A stretch of 22,281 bases of DNA from JANMEX01 sp043776635 (GCA_043776635.1 JAYVRA010000070.1:1-22281), one strand, 5' to 3'; positions 1 to 7,679 are shown, counted from the stretch's first letter. The notes: generated by a model from the letters alone, not told the origin. Numbers and translations: made by a program.

Positions 1-56
1 ACGATGATCGTGAGCAGCGCTGCGCGGTTCCTGTTGATGACGAGCGGCCAGTCCAT
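1..56 (-). CDS. 5' end of a conserved hypothetical protein, cut by the window edge
   Basis: On the minus strand an ATG at 56 opens a frame that runs out of the window after 18 full codons, starting MDWPLVINRNRAALL and turning hydrophobic (LLTIIV). A purine-rich GGAAGG lies five bases upstream of the ATG, which is the main reason to believe in this start. The short basic stretch followed by hydrophobic residues suggests an N-terminal membrane anchor. From memory, rhizobial conserved membrane proteins begin with a similar W-P-x-x-I-x-R-N-R motif, but the fragment is too short to name a family or function. Confidence 0.5.
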   Translation of the reverse strand, partial: MDWPLVINRNRAALLTII

Positions 57-139
57 GTTTGCCTTCCGGTTTCACATTACGGGAGGGACTATACGGCAGC
101 ACGGAGAGGTGTGGATAAAATGTAAAATATTTCACCCAG

Positions 140-180
140 ACCCGTCATCCTCGAGCCGCGTAGCGGAACCGGGGGTCCAG
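140..180. repeat. GC-rich palindromic repeat unit, intergenic
   Basis: The segment has the look of the short dispersed repeats found between genes in many Hyphomicrobiales: a CGTCATCCTCGAG start, a small hairpin CCGC-GTA-GCGG and a GGGGGTCCAG end. A second unit at about 267-335 begins, when read on the minus strand, with GTCATCCCTG. The two may therefore be inverted, diverged members of one family. Assignment rests on general resemblance, not on a search. Confidence 0.45.
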
Positions 181-266
181 TTGCTCAGACCTTGAAAGTG
201 AAGTGCACTACCCGAGAAATCATATTAAAATCAACAAATTAAAGGCAAACAGACGTATCAATTTTC

Positions 267-335
267 GACCCCGGCGCTCTGGATTCCGGCTCTGCGCTAC
301 GCTTGGCCGGAACGTCGGCGGGACAGGGATGACAC
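267..335. repeat. Second GC-rich repeat unit, inverted relative to the first
   Basis: This block reads GACCCCGGCGCTCTGGATTC at its left end, has GCGCTACGC in its middle and ends in GGGATGAC. On the opposite strand it starts GTCATCCCTG, like the unit at 140-180, so the two appear as an inverted pair about 90 bases apart. It lies upstream of the plus-strand gene at 434. A role in transcription is not evident. Confidence 0.4.
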
Positions 336-433
336 GTGCATATTGTTGTGTTTGTTCGCCGCCATAAACACCCCGTGAAATTTTACCAACCGTCTCAACT
401 CTTTTACAACACGGCCATGCCATAATCCTAATC

Positions 434-898
434 ATGGAAGACGACGGCAAGACTTATATTTTACCTCATCACACCATATCCCGCATAATATTCACTTGTG
501 CGGGGCTGTTTGCCCTTATCATGCCTGTGTACGAGCTATGGCGCGGGGTGTGGCCGTTGAATTTTGCCAGTCCGTTTTTTGGATTTATCATATTAGGCGG
601 CATGGCTGTGGGTGCGGGTGTGACTTATGCGGGGCTGATTGCGCCGAGCGGCGCACTCATATTCGGCAAAGAAACCATCACTATTGAGCGTGACTTTTTG
701 TGGGGCAAAACACGCCAAGTGTTCCGCAATGGCGACATAAGTTCAATTTCAACCCGCCGCCAAGACCAGTCCGACGGGCCGGACGACTGGTATGCGGTTA
801 TCAACATCAACGGTGCACCAGCGCTAAACTCCCGCCCGTTAGGGACAGAAGCGGCTGCGCAGAAGCTGGCAGAAGAGTTTCGACGTCTGTTAGCTTAA
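434..898 (+). CDS. Small membrane protein with two predicted helices, function unknown
   Basis: The 154-residue product has two hydrophobic segments, at about residues 15-35 and 46-69. A soluble C-terminal part with alternating beta-like strands follows (ITIERDFLWGKTRQVF, then DWYAVININGA). Two helices followed by a small beta-rich domain is the layout of bacterial PH-like (YdbT/bPH_2-type) membrane proteins, but I cannot identify the family from sequence alone. No good ribosome binding site precedes the ATG; the start is chosen because the hydrophobic segments follow it directly. It converges on the LysR gene, with 10 bases between the two stops. The gene is probably real: codon use matches its neighbours and the frame is open throughout. 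Confidence 0.6.
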   Translation: MEDDGKTYILPHHTISRIIFTCAGLFALIMPVYELWRGVWPLNFASPFFGFIILGGMAVGAGVTYAGLIAPSGALIFGKETITIERDFLWGKTRQVFRNGDISSISTRRQDQSDGPDDWYAVININGAPALNSRPLGTEAAAQKLAEEFRRLLA

Positions 899-908
899 CG
901 CGGCTAAC

Positions 909-1832
909 TCACCATCGTGGCTGCAATCCGCTGCCGTTTCGTTTCACACGTATTTCCGCCTCAAAACCGGGCTGCGAAAGATTATCCAAACTTTCCAAAA
1001 TGTGTTGTGCCATGGCTTCTACAATCGGTGAGCGGCGGGCGCGGGTGCGGATGAGGCCAATTTCCACGTCGGGCAATTTGGCAAAGCCATCCGCCTCACC
1101 AAGTACGCGCATACCAGGGCGCAGCGAGCATTCGGCAAGAATAGAAACGGCGAGGCCCGCTAGCACGCTGGCTGTGATAACCGTCGCCGACCATGAGGTG
1201 AACAGCACGCGATGTTCGCGCTTCATCACACTTAGCGCTTCCGTTGCGTGAAGCCGCCAGATACAATTGGGCCGCCCGAATGCCAGCGGCAGCACAGGTT
1301 CCTCATGGGTATTATGATTGGCAGACGTGACCCAGAGTAGCGGCTCGCGGCGCACGATTTCGGAATAGCCCTGTTCCGGCACATGGGTAATCAGTGCCAG
1401 ATCCAGAGCGCCGCGATTGACATGCTCAACTAAATTAACCGTCGGCTCGCAAATAATCGAAAGTTCCACACGCGGATTTGAACGGGCAAACCGCGCCATA
1501 ATTTCCGGCAAAAACCGGTCGGCATAATCGTCCGGCATCCCGATGCGGATATGGCCTTCCAGCTTGGTATCATCAAACGCCGCAACGGTTTCGGTGTTGA
1601 GCCGCAGCATGCGCCGCGCAAAGTTGAGCAGGCGCTCGCCATCTTCTGTCAGCCTGTTGGTGCGCCCGTCTTTCTCAAACAGCGGGCGGCCGATCCGGTC
1701 TTCAAGGCGGCGCATCTGCATAGAAACAGCGGATTGGGTTTTATGCACCTCATCCGCCGCGCGGGTGAACGAGCCCGCATCTGAAATAGCAACGAATGTT
1801 TGTAGTTGATCGAGATCTAAAGGGCTGGCCAT
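909..1832 (-). CDS. LysR-family transcriptional regulator, VtlR-like
   Basis: The product of 307 residues has the LysR layout. An N-terminal winged helix-turn-helix spans about residues 5-65 (LDQLQTFVAISDAGSFTRAA, then QSAVSMQMRRLE), followed by a periplasmic-binding-like effector domain at about 90-290. The ATG at 1832 fits the usual family start. It is transcribed away from a DUF1127 gene. In Brucella and Agrobacterium the LysR regulator VtlR is known to activate small DUF1127 genes and, in Brucella, the sRNA AbcR2. The HTH sequence and divergent DUF1127 neighbour make a VtlR-type role likely here (inference). No sRNA gene is visible next to it. General LysR assignment is secure; the VtlR equivalence is less so. 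Confidence 0.9.
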   Translation of the reverse strand: MASPLDLDQLQTFVAISDAGSFTRAADEVHKTQSAVSMQMRRLEDRIGRPLFEKDGRTNRLTEDGERLLNFARRMLRLNTETVAAFDDTKLEGHIRIGMPDDYADRFLPEIMARFARSNPRVELSIICEPTVNLVEHVNRGALDLALITHVPEQGYSEIVRREPLLWVTSANHNTHEEPVLPLAFGRPNCIWRLHATEALSVMKREHRVLFTSWSATVITASVLAGLAVSILAECSLRPGMRVLGEADGFAKLPDVEIGLIRTRARRSPIVEAMAQHILESLDNLSQPGFEAEIRVKRNGSGLQPRW

Positions 1833-1861
1833 GCTCGCTCCAATTCACATAACAAATAATG

Positions 1862-1872
1862 ATGCTAAGCAT
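1862..1872. promoter_or_regulatory. Candidate LysR operator between vtlR-like gene and DUF1127 gene
   Basis: ATGCT-A-AGCAT is a perfect 11-base dyad. It lies in the divergent intergenic region, about 20 bases upstream of the -35 box proposed for the DUF1127 gene and 30 bases upstream of the LysR start codon. That is where a LysR activator that also represses itself would bind. The match is positional and structural only; I did not compare it with a known VtlR motif. Confidence 0.4.
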
Positions 1873-1885
1873 TAGAAACATTCGT

Positions 1886-1913
1886 TTGCCAAATCAATCA
1901 GATTCGCTATATT
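1886..1913 (+). promoter_or_regulatory. Sigma-70-type promoter of the DUF1127 gene
   Basis: TTGCCA (1886-1891) and TATATT (1908-1913) are spaced by 16 bases and sit between the candidate operator at 1862-1872 and the DUF1127 gene. Transcription would start near 1920, giving a leader of about 120 bases. The fit to the consensus is good at both boxes. Confidence 0.5.
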
Positions 1914-1937
1914 TTTTGATAGTGCAAAAGCATAACC

Positions 1938-2006
1938 GGCTGAAAGTCAGCCCTTTATCAGACTCCCCAAACGAGTGGCCCCTCCCGCCACGCGGCGGGA
2001 AACCAC
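1938..2006 (+). other. Two stem-loops in the DUF1127 mRNA leader
   Basis: The first hairpin pairs GGCTGA (1938-1943) with TCAGCC (1947-1952) over a three-base loop. The second pairs TCCCGCC (1983-1989) with GGCGGGA (1994-2000) over ACGC, and outer bases GTGG (1975-1978) and CCAC (2003-2006) can extend it. The second ends 25 bases before the Shine-Dalgarno AGGA, so it does not mask it directly. Neither hairpin is followed by a T-run, so they are not simple terminators. They could stabilise the leader or bind a regulator or sRNA (inference). Confidence 0.4.
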
Positions 2007-2042
2007 TGTCTTTGTGCAGCATTTTTGAAAAGGACCAATGAG

Positions 2043-2342
2043 ATGACCACGATCGACTGCCGGGCAACCACATCAGCGCCAAATGCTTTCACAAAACGCG
2101 CCATTGCCAATTTTGCTACCCGTACAGTTGAAAAAGTCGCGACCTTCATTCAAGCTTTCAAAAATCGCCGTGCCATGTATCAGCTTGGCGTATTGAGCGA
2201 TATTGAATTGGCCGACATCGGCCTGCGCCGTTCAGATCTGTTTGTTGCGCTGGAAAGCCCGGCAACAGTGGACCCGGCCATCCGGCTTTCGCGGCTCGCC
2301 GCCGGTAACATCCGCGAAGCAGCAGCGCGCTACGTCAACTAA
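2043..2342 (+). CDS. DUF1127 domain protein, long form
   Basis: The ATG at 2043 is preceded by AAAAGGA eight bases upstream, so it is preferred over an in-frame TTG at 2025. The 99-residue product carries a C-terminal-half DUF1127 signature, YQLGVLSDIELADIGLRRSD, at about residues 46-65. Ahead of it is a basic N-terminal helix (TKRAIANFATRTVEKVATFI). Typical DUF1127 proteins are under 50 residues; the longer form with N- and C-terminal extensions is common in Hyphomicrobiales. Family members are arginine-rich and have been linked to RNA turnover and to stress and phosphate or carbon adaptation. The gene is divergent from a VtlR-like regulator and has its own promoter and terminator, so it is probably monocistronic and LysR-activated. 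Confidence 0.85.
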   Translation: MTTIDCRATTSAPNAFTKRAIANFATRTVEKVATFIQAFKNRRAMYQLGVLSDIELADIGLRRSDLFVALESPATVDPAIRLSRLAAGNIREAAARYVN

Positions 2343-2398
2343 TTTCGTTCCCGCAGGCGCAATACACTCCCGGTTTACCCCCGGATGCCTGCCACCTG

Positions 2399-2429
2399 AC
2401 CCGGCTGTTTCCCCGCAGCCGGGTTTTTT
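2399..2429 (+). terminator. Rho-independent terminator of the DUF1127 gene
   Basis: ACCCGGCTG (2399-2407) pairs perfectly with CAGCCGGGT (2416-2424) over an eight-base loop, and the T that ends the stem is followed by five more T's. It lies 57 bases after the DUF1127 stop. It serves only the plus strand, since the minus-strand reading has no T-run. Confidence 0.9.
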
Positions 2430-2440
2430 GCATGAAAAGA

Positions 2441-3391
2441 TTAGCGGTCCATTCCTTTTATATACTGGTCGAAAATCGACTCAAGACCTTTGTTATAGCT
2501 GTCTTGGGTCTTCTTGCCGGTCTCAAACATCTTGCCGAATGGATTGTCCGCAGGTGGCGTAACTTGAGTGTCAGCTTGCGCACTTTGCCCGCCGCCCAAA
2601 ATATCCTTCAGAATATTGCCCAATGGATTGTCCGCGCCAGTTGGCGCAGTCTGAGCCTGACCACCGGCACCCCCTGCAAAAATTGTCTTTAAAATATCGC
2701 CGAACGGATTATTGCCCGCCTGTGGTTGCGCCTGTGCAGTGGCCCCGCCGCCCAAAATATCTTTGAGGATATTACCAAGCGGATTATCCGTGCCCGCAGG
2801 TGCAGCGTACGTTTGGCTCACAGCGCCGCCGCTCAAAACATCCTTGAGTATATTGTCCCACGGATTGCCGCCGGCACCTGGCGCTGCCTGCTGCCCGCCG
2901 GACTGCTTCATCATTTCTTTGATGACATCACCAAATACATTGCCGCCAGCGCCGCCAACGGCATTCATCTGGCCGGTGGATTGCTTGAACATACCGCTCA
3001 TCATTGTGGAGGCGAGCACTGGCAGCATTTGCTGCAATACGCTCTGCCCCACGCCCGTTGCCGCCGCCGCATGGGCCGCAACCGCCTTGGAAACTTCCTT
3101 CGAGCCGAAAAGATTACCGAGAATTGCGTTGCCATCCGCGACGCCTGCGGGATTGAACGCCTTGGTGATACTGTCAAAATAATTGGCCTGCCCGCCCGTC
3201 ACCATTCCCTGCATCAGCCTGCCCATATCGGCCGTATTCGACGCGTTTTGCTTAAGGCCCATCGACAGCGCCGGCATCAGCGCATCAATCGCCGCCTGCG
3301 TTTGATCCGGCGAAAGACCAAACTGCTTTGCCATCTGATTCACGGCATCGCCGCCGCCGGCCCGTGTGAACATATCAATTAGTGACAACAT
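2441..3391 (-). CDS. DUF937 family protein with expanded repeat tail
   Basis: The start is the ATG at 3391 (MLSLIDMF), with GAGGA eight to nine bases upstream; an in-frame TTG at 3406 overlaps that ribosome site and is disfavoured. Residues 1-140 match the DUF937 pattern: a helical, Ala/Met-rich domain with GGGDAVNQMAKQFGLS and a VLQQMLPVLASTMM segment. From about residue 150 to 292 the protein is built of about six imperfect repeats of the type NPLGNILKDILGGG, at about 151, 176, 203, 228, 255 and 283. They are separated by Gln/Ala/Thr/Pro-rich linkers. The tail ends in a short helix. Function is unknown. The repeats look like amphipathic helices on flexible linkers, suggesting a scaffold or binding role (inference). 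The gene is convergent with the DUF1127 gene. Confidence 0.75.
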   Translation of the reverse strand: MLSLIDMFTRAGGGDAVNQMAKQFGLSPDQTQAAIDALMPALSMGLKQNASNTADMGRLMQGMVTGGQANYFDSITKAFNPAGVADGNAILGNLFGSKEVSKAVAAHAAAATGVGQSVLQQMLPVLASTMMSGMFKQSTGQMNAVGGAGGNVFGDVIKEMMKQSGGQQAAPGAGGNPWDNILKDVLSGGAVSQTYAAPAGTDNPLGNILKDILGGGATAQAQPQAGNNPFGDILKTIFAGGAGGQAQTAPTGADNPLGNILKDILGGGQSAQADTQVTPPADNPFGKMFETGKKTQDSYNKGLESIFDQYIKGMDR

Positions 3392-3500
3392 GGTTTGGTT
3401 CCTCAAAGTGGTTTCAAAGCGTATCGAACAACAGACTGTTCACTTCCGCAAGTGCGCATATGGTGGTGTTAAAATAAGAACATAAGTGGGAGCTGAGAAA

Positions 3501-4672
3501 ATGTCCGGCAGTCGTAAGTTTAACTACATAGTTATCGGTGCAGGCTCCGCTGGATTGGTGCTGGCCAACCGGCTGTCAGCCGACCCGAAAGTTTCCGTTT
3601 GCGTCATCGAGGCAGGCGGTAAAGACCGCAACCCGTTGATTAATATACCATTTGGCCTCGCCGTATTGGCGCGTCTCAAAGGCACCAACTGGAACTATAA
3701 CACGGTTCCGCAAAAAGAATTGAACAATCGCCGCCTGTTTTGGCCACGCGGCAAGGTCATGGGCGGGTCCAGCTCCGTCAACGCCATGTGCTAGATTCGC
3801 GGCGCAGCCGAAAATTATGACGGGTGGGCGGCGATGGGCGCAAGCCGCTGGATTGAAAATCCGTGCTGCCACTTTTCAAAAAATCCGAATGCAATGTGCG
3901 CGGCGCCTCGGAATTTCATGGGGCAGGCGGTCCGCTAACAGTGCCGGATAACCCCGCGGCCAATTTATTATCCCGCACTTTCGTCGAGGCCGGAAGCCAA
4001 ATCCAACTGCCGGTAAACGGTGACTTTAATGGCGAAAATCAACTTGGCGTTGGCCTCTATCAGACCACAACGCAAAAAGGCCGCCGTGGCTCCACAGCCG
4101 CGACTTTTTTCGCACAAGTCAACGACAGACCAAACCTTACCACACTGACGGGCACACAAGTTCAGTGCATTATGTTTGATGGCAAGCGCGCTGATGGCGT
4201 GGAAATAGCGACTGGCGGGGATGCGGAAACCATCACCGCCACACGGGAAGTCCTGCTCTGCGGCGGCGCAATAAACTCGCCGCTTATTGATCAGGACTAT
4301 TTGAGCACTGAGCGCGATATGGAAATGATGCTCGAAGCCTTACGCCTGTCCCGCCAAATTTTAGGCGCACCGGCCTTTGATGCGTATCGCAAAAAAGAGA
4401 TAGAGCCAGTCGCGGATGTCAGCTCGCGTGATGATATTATCAAGTTTATCCGCAACAAAACGGAGTCAGTTTATCACCCTGTAGGCACGTGCAAAATGGG
4501 CGCGGAGGCAGATGAAATGGCCGTCGTCGGGCCGGATCTGAAAGTGCGCGGCGTGACCGGCCTCAGGGTAGTTGACGCCTCCGTCATGCCGCGTTTGGTA
4601 GGCGGCAATACCAATGCACCGGCGATTATGATCGCGGAAAAGGCGGCGGTGATGATTTTGGATGGTGCTTAA
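3501..4672 (+). pseudogene. GMC-family oxidoreductase (choline/alcohol dehydrogenase type), decayed
   Basis: The N terminus holds the FAD-binding motif IVIGAGSAGLVLANRL and the GMC signature around WPRGKVMGGSSSVNAM. The C terminus holds HPVGTCKMG and VVDASVMPRLVGGNTNAPA, the two ends of a GMC oxidoreductase. Three lesions are visible. A TAG at 3792-3794 replaces the usual Tyr codon before IRG. A frameshift near 3855-3862 moves the reading to the frame that continues as VLPLFKKSE. Roughly 130-150 residues are missing where GGAINSP (ending about 4281) joins directly to LIDQDYLS. Total coding length is near 390 codons against about 530 normally. The remains overlap the end of gshA by 4 bases. 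The gene family is secure; substrate cannot be told. Confidence 0.9.
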
Positions 4673-6042
4673 TAAGCATAGGCCATGAACACAGGCTCAA
4701 CACTGCGGCCCCACACTGAATTATATTCGCTCAGCATCAATTCGGCCAACGTTGAACCGCGCTCGACGACCTCTTCCATGGGCGACAGGAACACGGATTC
4801 ATCAAAGCCATCAGCATTCAATTTGGCACGGTTTTTGAGGCCCATGCGGCTGATTTTTACAACCTCGCGGGCGACATCCAGCAACGTCCCATCGCGCCAC
4901 GGCGACTTAAGCCCTTGAACGGGAACAGTTTTTCTCTGATGCATCACATCATCATAACGCCAGTCACGCGTCAGTTCCTCTGCCGCTGCCAGCGCATTAT
5001 CATCATAAAGCAGCCCCACCCAGAAGGCCGGAAGCGCGGTTATTCTGCGCCATGGACCACCGTCCGCGCCGCGCATTTCCAGGAAACGCTTAAGGCGCAC
5101 ATCGGGGAAAAGCGTGCCCAAATGGTTGGTCCAATCGCCCGTATTGGGCATTCCGTCCGGCACTTCATGTCGTAAGGCGCCGTTCATAAACTGGCGGAAT
5201 GTGACGTGGGTGGCATTGTGATAACGTCCATCGCGCAGCACGAAATACATGGGAATATCAAGCGCCCACTCGACATAATCAGCGTAGCCAAACGAGTTGT
5301 TGAACAGAAATGTCGGAACGCCCGAGCGATTATTATCCGTATCGCTCCAAATATCGCCGCGCCAGGATTGGAAGCCGTTGGGTTTGCCCTCAGTAAAGGG
5401 CGAGGCGGCAAAAAGCGCGGTGGAAAGCGGCTGCAACTTTATCGACGTCAGCATCTTGCGGCGCATGTCATCTTCGGTGGCAAAGTCTAAATTCACCTGA
5501 ATGGTGCAGGTCCGGTACATCATATCCAGACCCTTGGAGCCAACTTTTGGCATATAGTTGGACATGATTTTATAGCGCGATTTTGGCATACGCGGGGTCT
5601 GGTCCAGCGTCCATTTCGGGCTGCCGCCCATGCCTAGGAACTTGATTCCTAACGGCTCTGCAATTTCCCGCACTTGAGATAAATGCGCGTTTGCCTCGCG
5701 GCAGGTCTGATGCAATGTCTCAACAGGAGCGCCCGAAAGTTCAAATTGCCCGCCTGGTTCCAGCGATATCGCGCCCATGCCAGTGGGTTCCACAAGGCCG
5801 ATAATATTGCCTTCATCAAGGATAGGCTCCCAGCCAAGCATGGCCTGCATCCCGTCCAAGATAGCCTTTATGCCACGCGGTCCCTCATAAGGCACCGGCA
5901 TATTGCCATCCAGATAGAAGGGGAATTTCTCATGTTCAGTACCAAGACGCCACGTGGATTTCGGCTTTTCACCCGCCGCAATCCAGTCAATCAAATCCTG
6001 CGCGCCCTCAATCGGCGTAACGTCGGTGGTGTCCCGTGCCAT
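4669..6042 (-). CDS. gshA: Glutamate-cysteine ligase (alphaproteobacterial/plant type)
   Basis: This 457-residue enzyme makes gamma-glutamylcysteine from glutamate, cysteine and ATP, the first step of glutathione synthesis in the cytosol. Family hallmarks are visible: GTEHEKF (residues 34-40), VEPTGMGAISLEPGGQFELS (about 84-103), RTCTIQVNLDF and the HVTFRQFMNG segment. Length matches the group shared by plants and alphaproteobacteria rather than E. coli GshA. The ATG at 6042 is preceded by a strong GAGGGGAGA. It lies downstream of rsmE on the same strand with a 186-base gap, an order seen in other Hyphomicrobiales. The C terminus overlaps the decayed GMC gene by four bases, and the enzyme itself is intact. 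Confidence 0.95.
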   Translation of the reverse strand: MARDTTDVTPIEGAQDLIDWIAAGEKPKSTWRLGTEHEKFPFYLDGNMPVPYEGPRGIKAILDGMQAMLGWEPILDEGNIIGLVEPTGMGAISLEPGGQFELSGAPVETLHQTCREANAHLSQVREIAEPLGIKFLGMGGSPKWTLDQTPRMPKSRYKIMSNYMPKVGSKGLDMMYRTCTIQVNLDFATEDDMRRKMLTSIKLQPLSTALFAASPFTEGKPNGFQSWRGDIWSDTDNNRSGVPTFLFNNSFGYADYVEWALDIPMYFVLRDGRYHNATHVTFRQFMNGALRHEVPDGMPNTGDWTNHLGTLFPDVRLKRFLEMRGADGGPWRRITALPAFWVGLLYDDNALAAAEELTRDWRYDDVMHQRKTVPVQGLKSPWRDGTLLDVAREVVKISRMGLKNRAKLNADGFDESVFLSPMEEVVERGSTLAELMLSEYNSVWGRSVEPVFMAYAY

Positions 6043-6228
6043 GCTGTCTCCCCTCGGCGGGTCAAGGCCGCCGGTGTTTTGTCAACTCCACATGGCGTGA
6101 CGTGGCGCGAAGTTCAAGTGAAATTATTTGATTGGATTTTGGCAAAAATGATGGATCGCGAAGCGGCCGGCAGACGCACGGAAATGATACGGAAAGTGTT
6201 CGAAGGGCGTGCGTCAAATGTCCAAGGC

Positions 6229-6948
6229 TTACTTCCAATCTCCAATCACCGTCTGCACCACAGCCATGGCCGCTACTGCTGCTGTATCCGAGCGTAGAAT
6301 GCGGGGGCCGAGCGGGATGGCGGTGACGAAGAGCAGGCCGCGCAGAAGGGAGCGCTCGTCATCGGAGAAGCCGCCCTCAGGGCCGATGAGTACAGCCAGG
6401 TGCTTTTCTTTTATTTTAGTAATAGCTAACATAGGGTTTTGCGTGGAATGGTCTTCATCACAAAAAATGATGCGGCGGGAGGAATCCCAGTCTGCCAAAA
6501 GTATGTCGAGCTTCACCGGCTCCAAAACTTGCGGCAACGCCAAAATCCCGCATTGCTCGGCTGCTTCCAATGCGTTGGCTTGCAGCTTTTCCACACTCAC
6601 CCGATGGTTTTGCGTATGCTGCGTTACCACGGGCTGGATGACGCCTGCGCCCATCTCGACGGATTTCTGGACAAGATAATCCAGCCGCCCGACTTTGAGC
6701 GGCGCGAACAGAAAGTGTAAATCCGGCAGCGGTGTTTGCGCTCTGGTTTGTGTCTCCATTTTTAACAACAGCTTTTTCTTAGACTTAAAATTCAAGTTGG
6801 CATGCCATTCCCCATCGCGCCCGTTGAAGACTAGAAGCCTGTCGCCTTCGCCCAGCCGCAGTACATTGGCGAGATAATTGAACTGCTCGTCATTGGCCGC
6901 AATGCTTGTCCCGGCTTCCAAATCAGCGCTGACAAATAATCGTTGCAT
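6229..6948 (-). CDS. rsmE: 16S rRNA m3U1498 methyltransferase RsmE
   Basis: RsmE methylates N3 of U1498 in 16S rRNA using S-adenosylmethionine. The 239-residue product has the N-terminal PUA-like part (MQRLFVSADL, then FNYLANVLRLGEGDRLLVFN). The C-terminal SPOUT knot carries IGPEGGFSDDE (188-198) and PLGPRILRSDTAAVAA (about 212-227), which bind the cofactor. The ATG at 6948 is chosen because MQRLF is the usual family start; a TTG at 6966 would add six residues. Neither has a clear ribosome site. The gene starts 20 bases after the upstream CxxC protein gene and precedes gshA, so the three may be cotranscribed. Confidence 0.95.
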   Translation of the reverse strand: MQRLFVSADLEAGTSIAANDEQFNYLANVLRLGEGDRLLVFNGRDGEWHANLNFKSKKKLLLKMETQTRAQTPLPDLHFLFAPLKVGRLDYLVQKSVEMGAGVIQPVVTQHTQNHRVSVEKLQANALEAAEQCGILALPQVLEPVKLDILLADWDSSRRIIFCDEDHSTQNPMLAITKIKEKHLAVLIGPEGGFSDDERSLLRGLLFVTAIPLGPRILRSDTAAVAAMAVVQTVIGDWK

Positions 6949-6968
6949 CTTGTAATTCGCGCGCAATT

Positions 6969-7598
6969 TTAAACCCCAGCTGAAATGTGCCAGCGCGGCT
7001 GATAGCCTGCTTTGAGCGTTTTGACGAGGGCAGGGGCGGAGAGCAGACTGGCATTGTTAAGATTGAGATTGCTCAATTTTATCGGCGTCCCATATCCTTC
7101 GAAACTCCATGGCAAGGCAAACCCATGGCGCATGGCAAAGGCATTACTGCCAATCGCAATCATGGCTCCATCCGGCAGAGTATCAATTTCAGCGGCTAAA
7201 ATTGGCAACGGGCCAACCCCTGAAACCTGCCGCTCACGATGCAGCACCTCGTCGATATCGCGGACTTTAGGCGTATTGCATTGCGGAAAACTTTCGCGCC
7301 AACAGGCTGCAAATTTTTTGTAGTCTTCACGTCGACAAAAGGCGCAAGGGCGATGACCGCAGGCAAGTGCGGCCACTTCATCGAGGAAAAACAGCCCGGT
7401 GTAGCCTGCGCTCATAACGTCGCGATGCCAATCTTTATAGACAATTTCGCAGCAAATCCAATGCTTTGATGCCCAACGACGGGTGAGTGTTTTTGTTGCC
7501 GGATCATGAATGCGCCCGCCGCGATTGCCCATGATTGTGCCCCGCGCGTTCACCGCAACCATGTTGCCAAAAGCATCAATGCGATTTTGTAAGGCCAC
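6969..7598 (-). CDS. Conserved protein with an Ada-like CxxC metal site, function unknown
   Basis: The GTG at 7598 has AAGGA seven bases upstream. The 209-residue product has CGHRPCAFCRR at residues 80-90, preceded by GYTGLFFLDEVAAL. This resembles the second half of the zinc site of the Ada methylphosphotriester domain, where an Ala-Gly-Phe-Arg-Pro-Cys-x-x-Cys stretch follows a small helix. A Cys pair at 49-50 in HWICCEIVY could supply the other ligands, although the spacing is not that of Ada. The rest (about 110-209) is a mixed fold without motifs I recognise. I do not know its function. A nucleic-acid-related or metal-binding role is only suggested by the motif and by rsmE next door. It is divergent from the amidotransferase gene. 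Confidence 0.7.
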   Translation of the reverse strand: MALQNRIDAFGNMVAVNARGTIMGNRGGRIHDPATKTLTRRWASKHWICCEIVYKDWHRDVMSAGYTGLFFLDEVAALACGHRPCAFCRREDYKKFAACWRESFPQCNTPKVRDIDEVLHRERQVSGVGPLPILAAEIDTLPDGAMIAIGSNAFAMRHGFALPWSFEGYGTPIKLSNLNLNNASLLSAPALVKTLKAGYQPRWHISAGV

Positions 7599-7679
7599 AA
7601 TTTATCCTTTGTTAACCAGAATAAGGCGACTATAGACCAGTCTCAGGCAACACCAAGACGAATTCCAAAAGCAGCCCCC

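Larger units (their letters stand above)
57..433. other. Intergenic region with two repeat units
   Basis: This stretch of 377 bases holds no convincing gene. The minus-strand gene at the left edge starts at 56 and the plus-strand membrane protein at 434, so promoters for both should lie here. It is AT-rich around 110-135 and 205-250, and two GC-rich repeat-like segments occupy about 140-180 and 267-335. I see no clear -35/-10 pair. Confidence 0.5.

Noticed and set aside
889..908. Hairpin GTTAGC/GCTAAC between the convergent membrane-protein and LysR genes
   Set aside because: Six pairs over an eight-base loop with no T-run on either strand; too weak to call a terminator.
2560..2930. Evenly spaced repeats that could suggest a CRISPR array
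   Set aside because: The repeats diverge at many positions, the spacing follows the protein repeat and they sit in one reading frame. They are coding repeats of the DUF937 protein.
2712..3382. Long plus-strand open frames opposite the DUF937 gene
   Set aside because: They mirror the repeat tail of the DUF937 gene; composition is Pro/Cys/Ala-rich without motifs, and the minus-strand frame has a proper ribosome site and family match.
6043..6228. Gap between rsmE and gshA
   Set aside because: I looked for a small gene or riboswitch. No frame with a ribosome site and no stable conserved-looking fold was seen; only the strong gshA ribosome site stands out.
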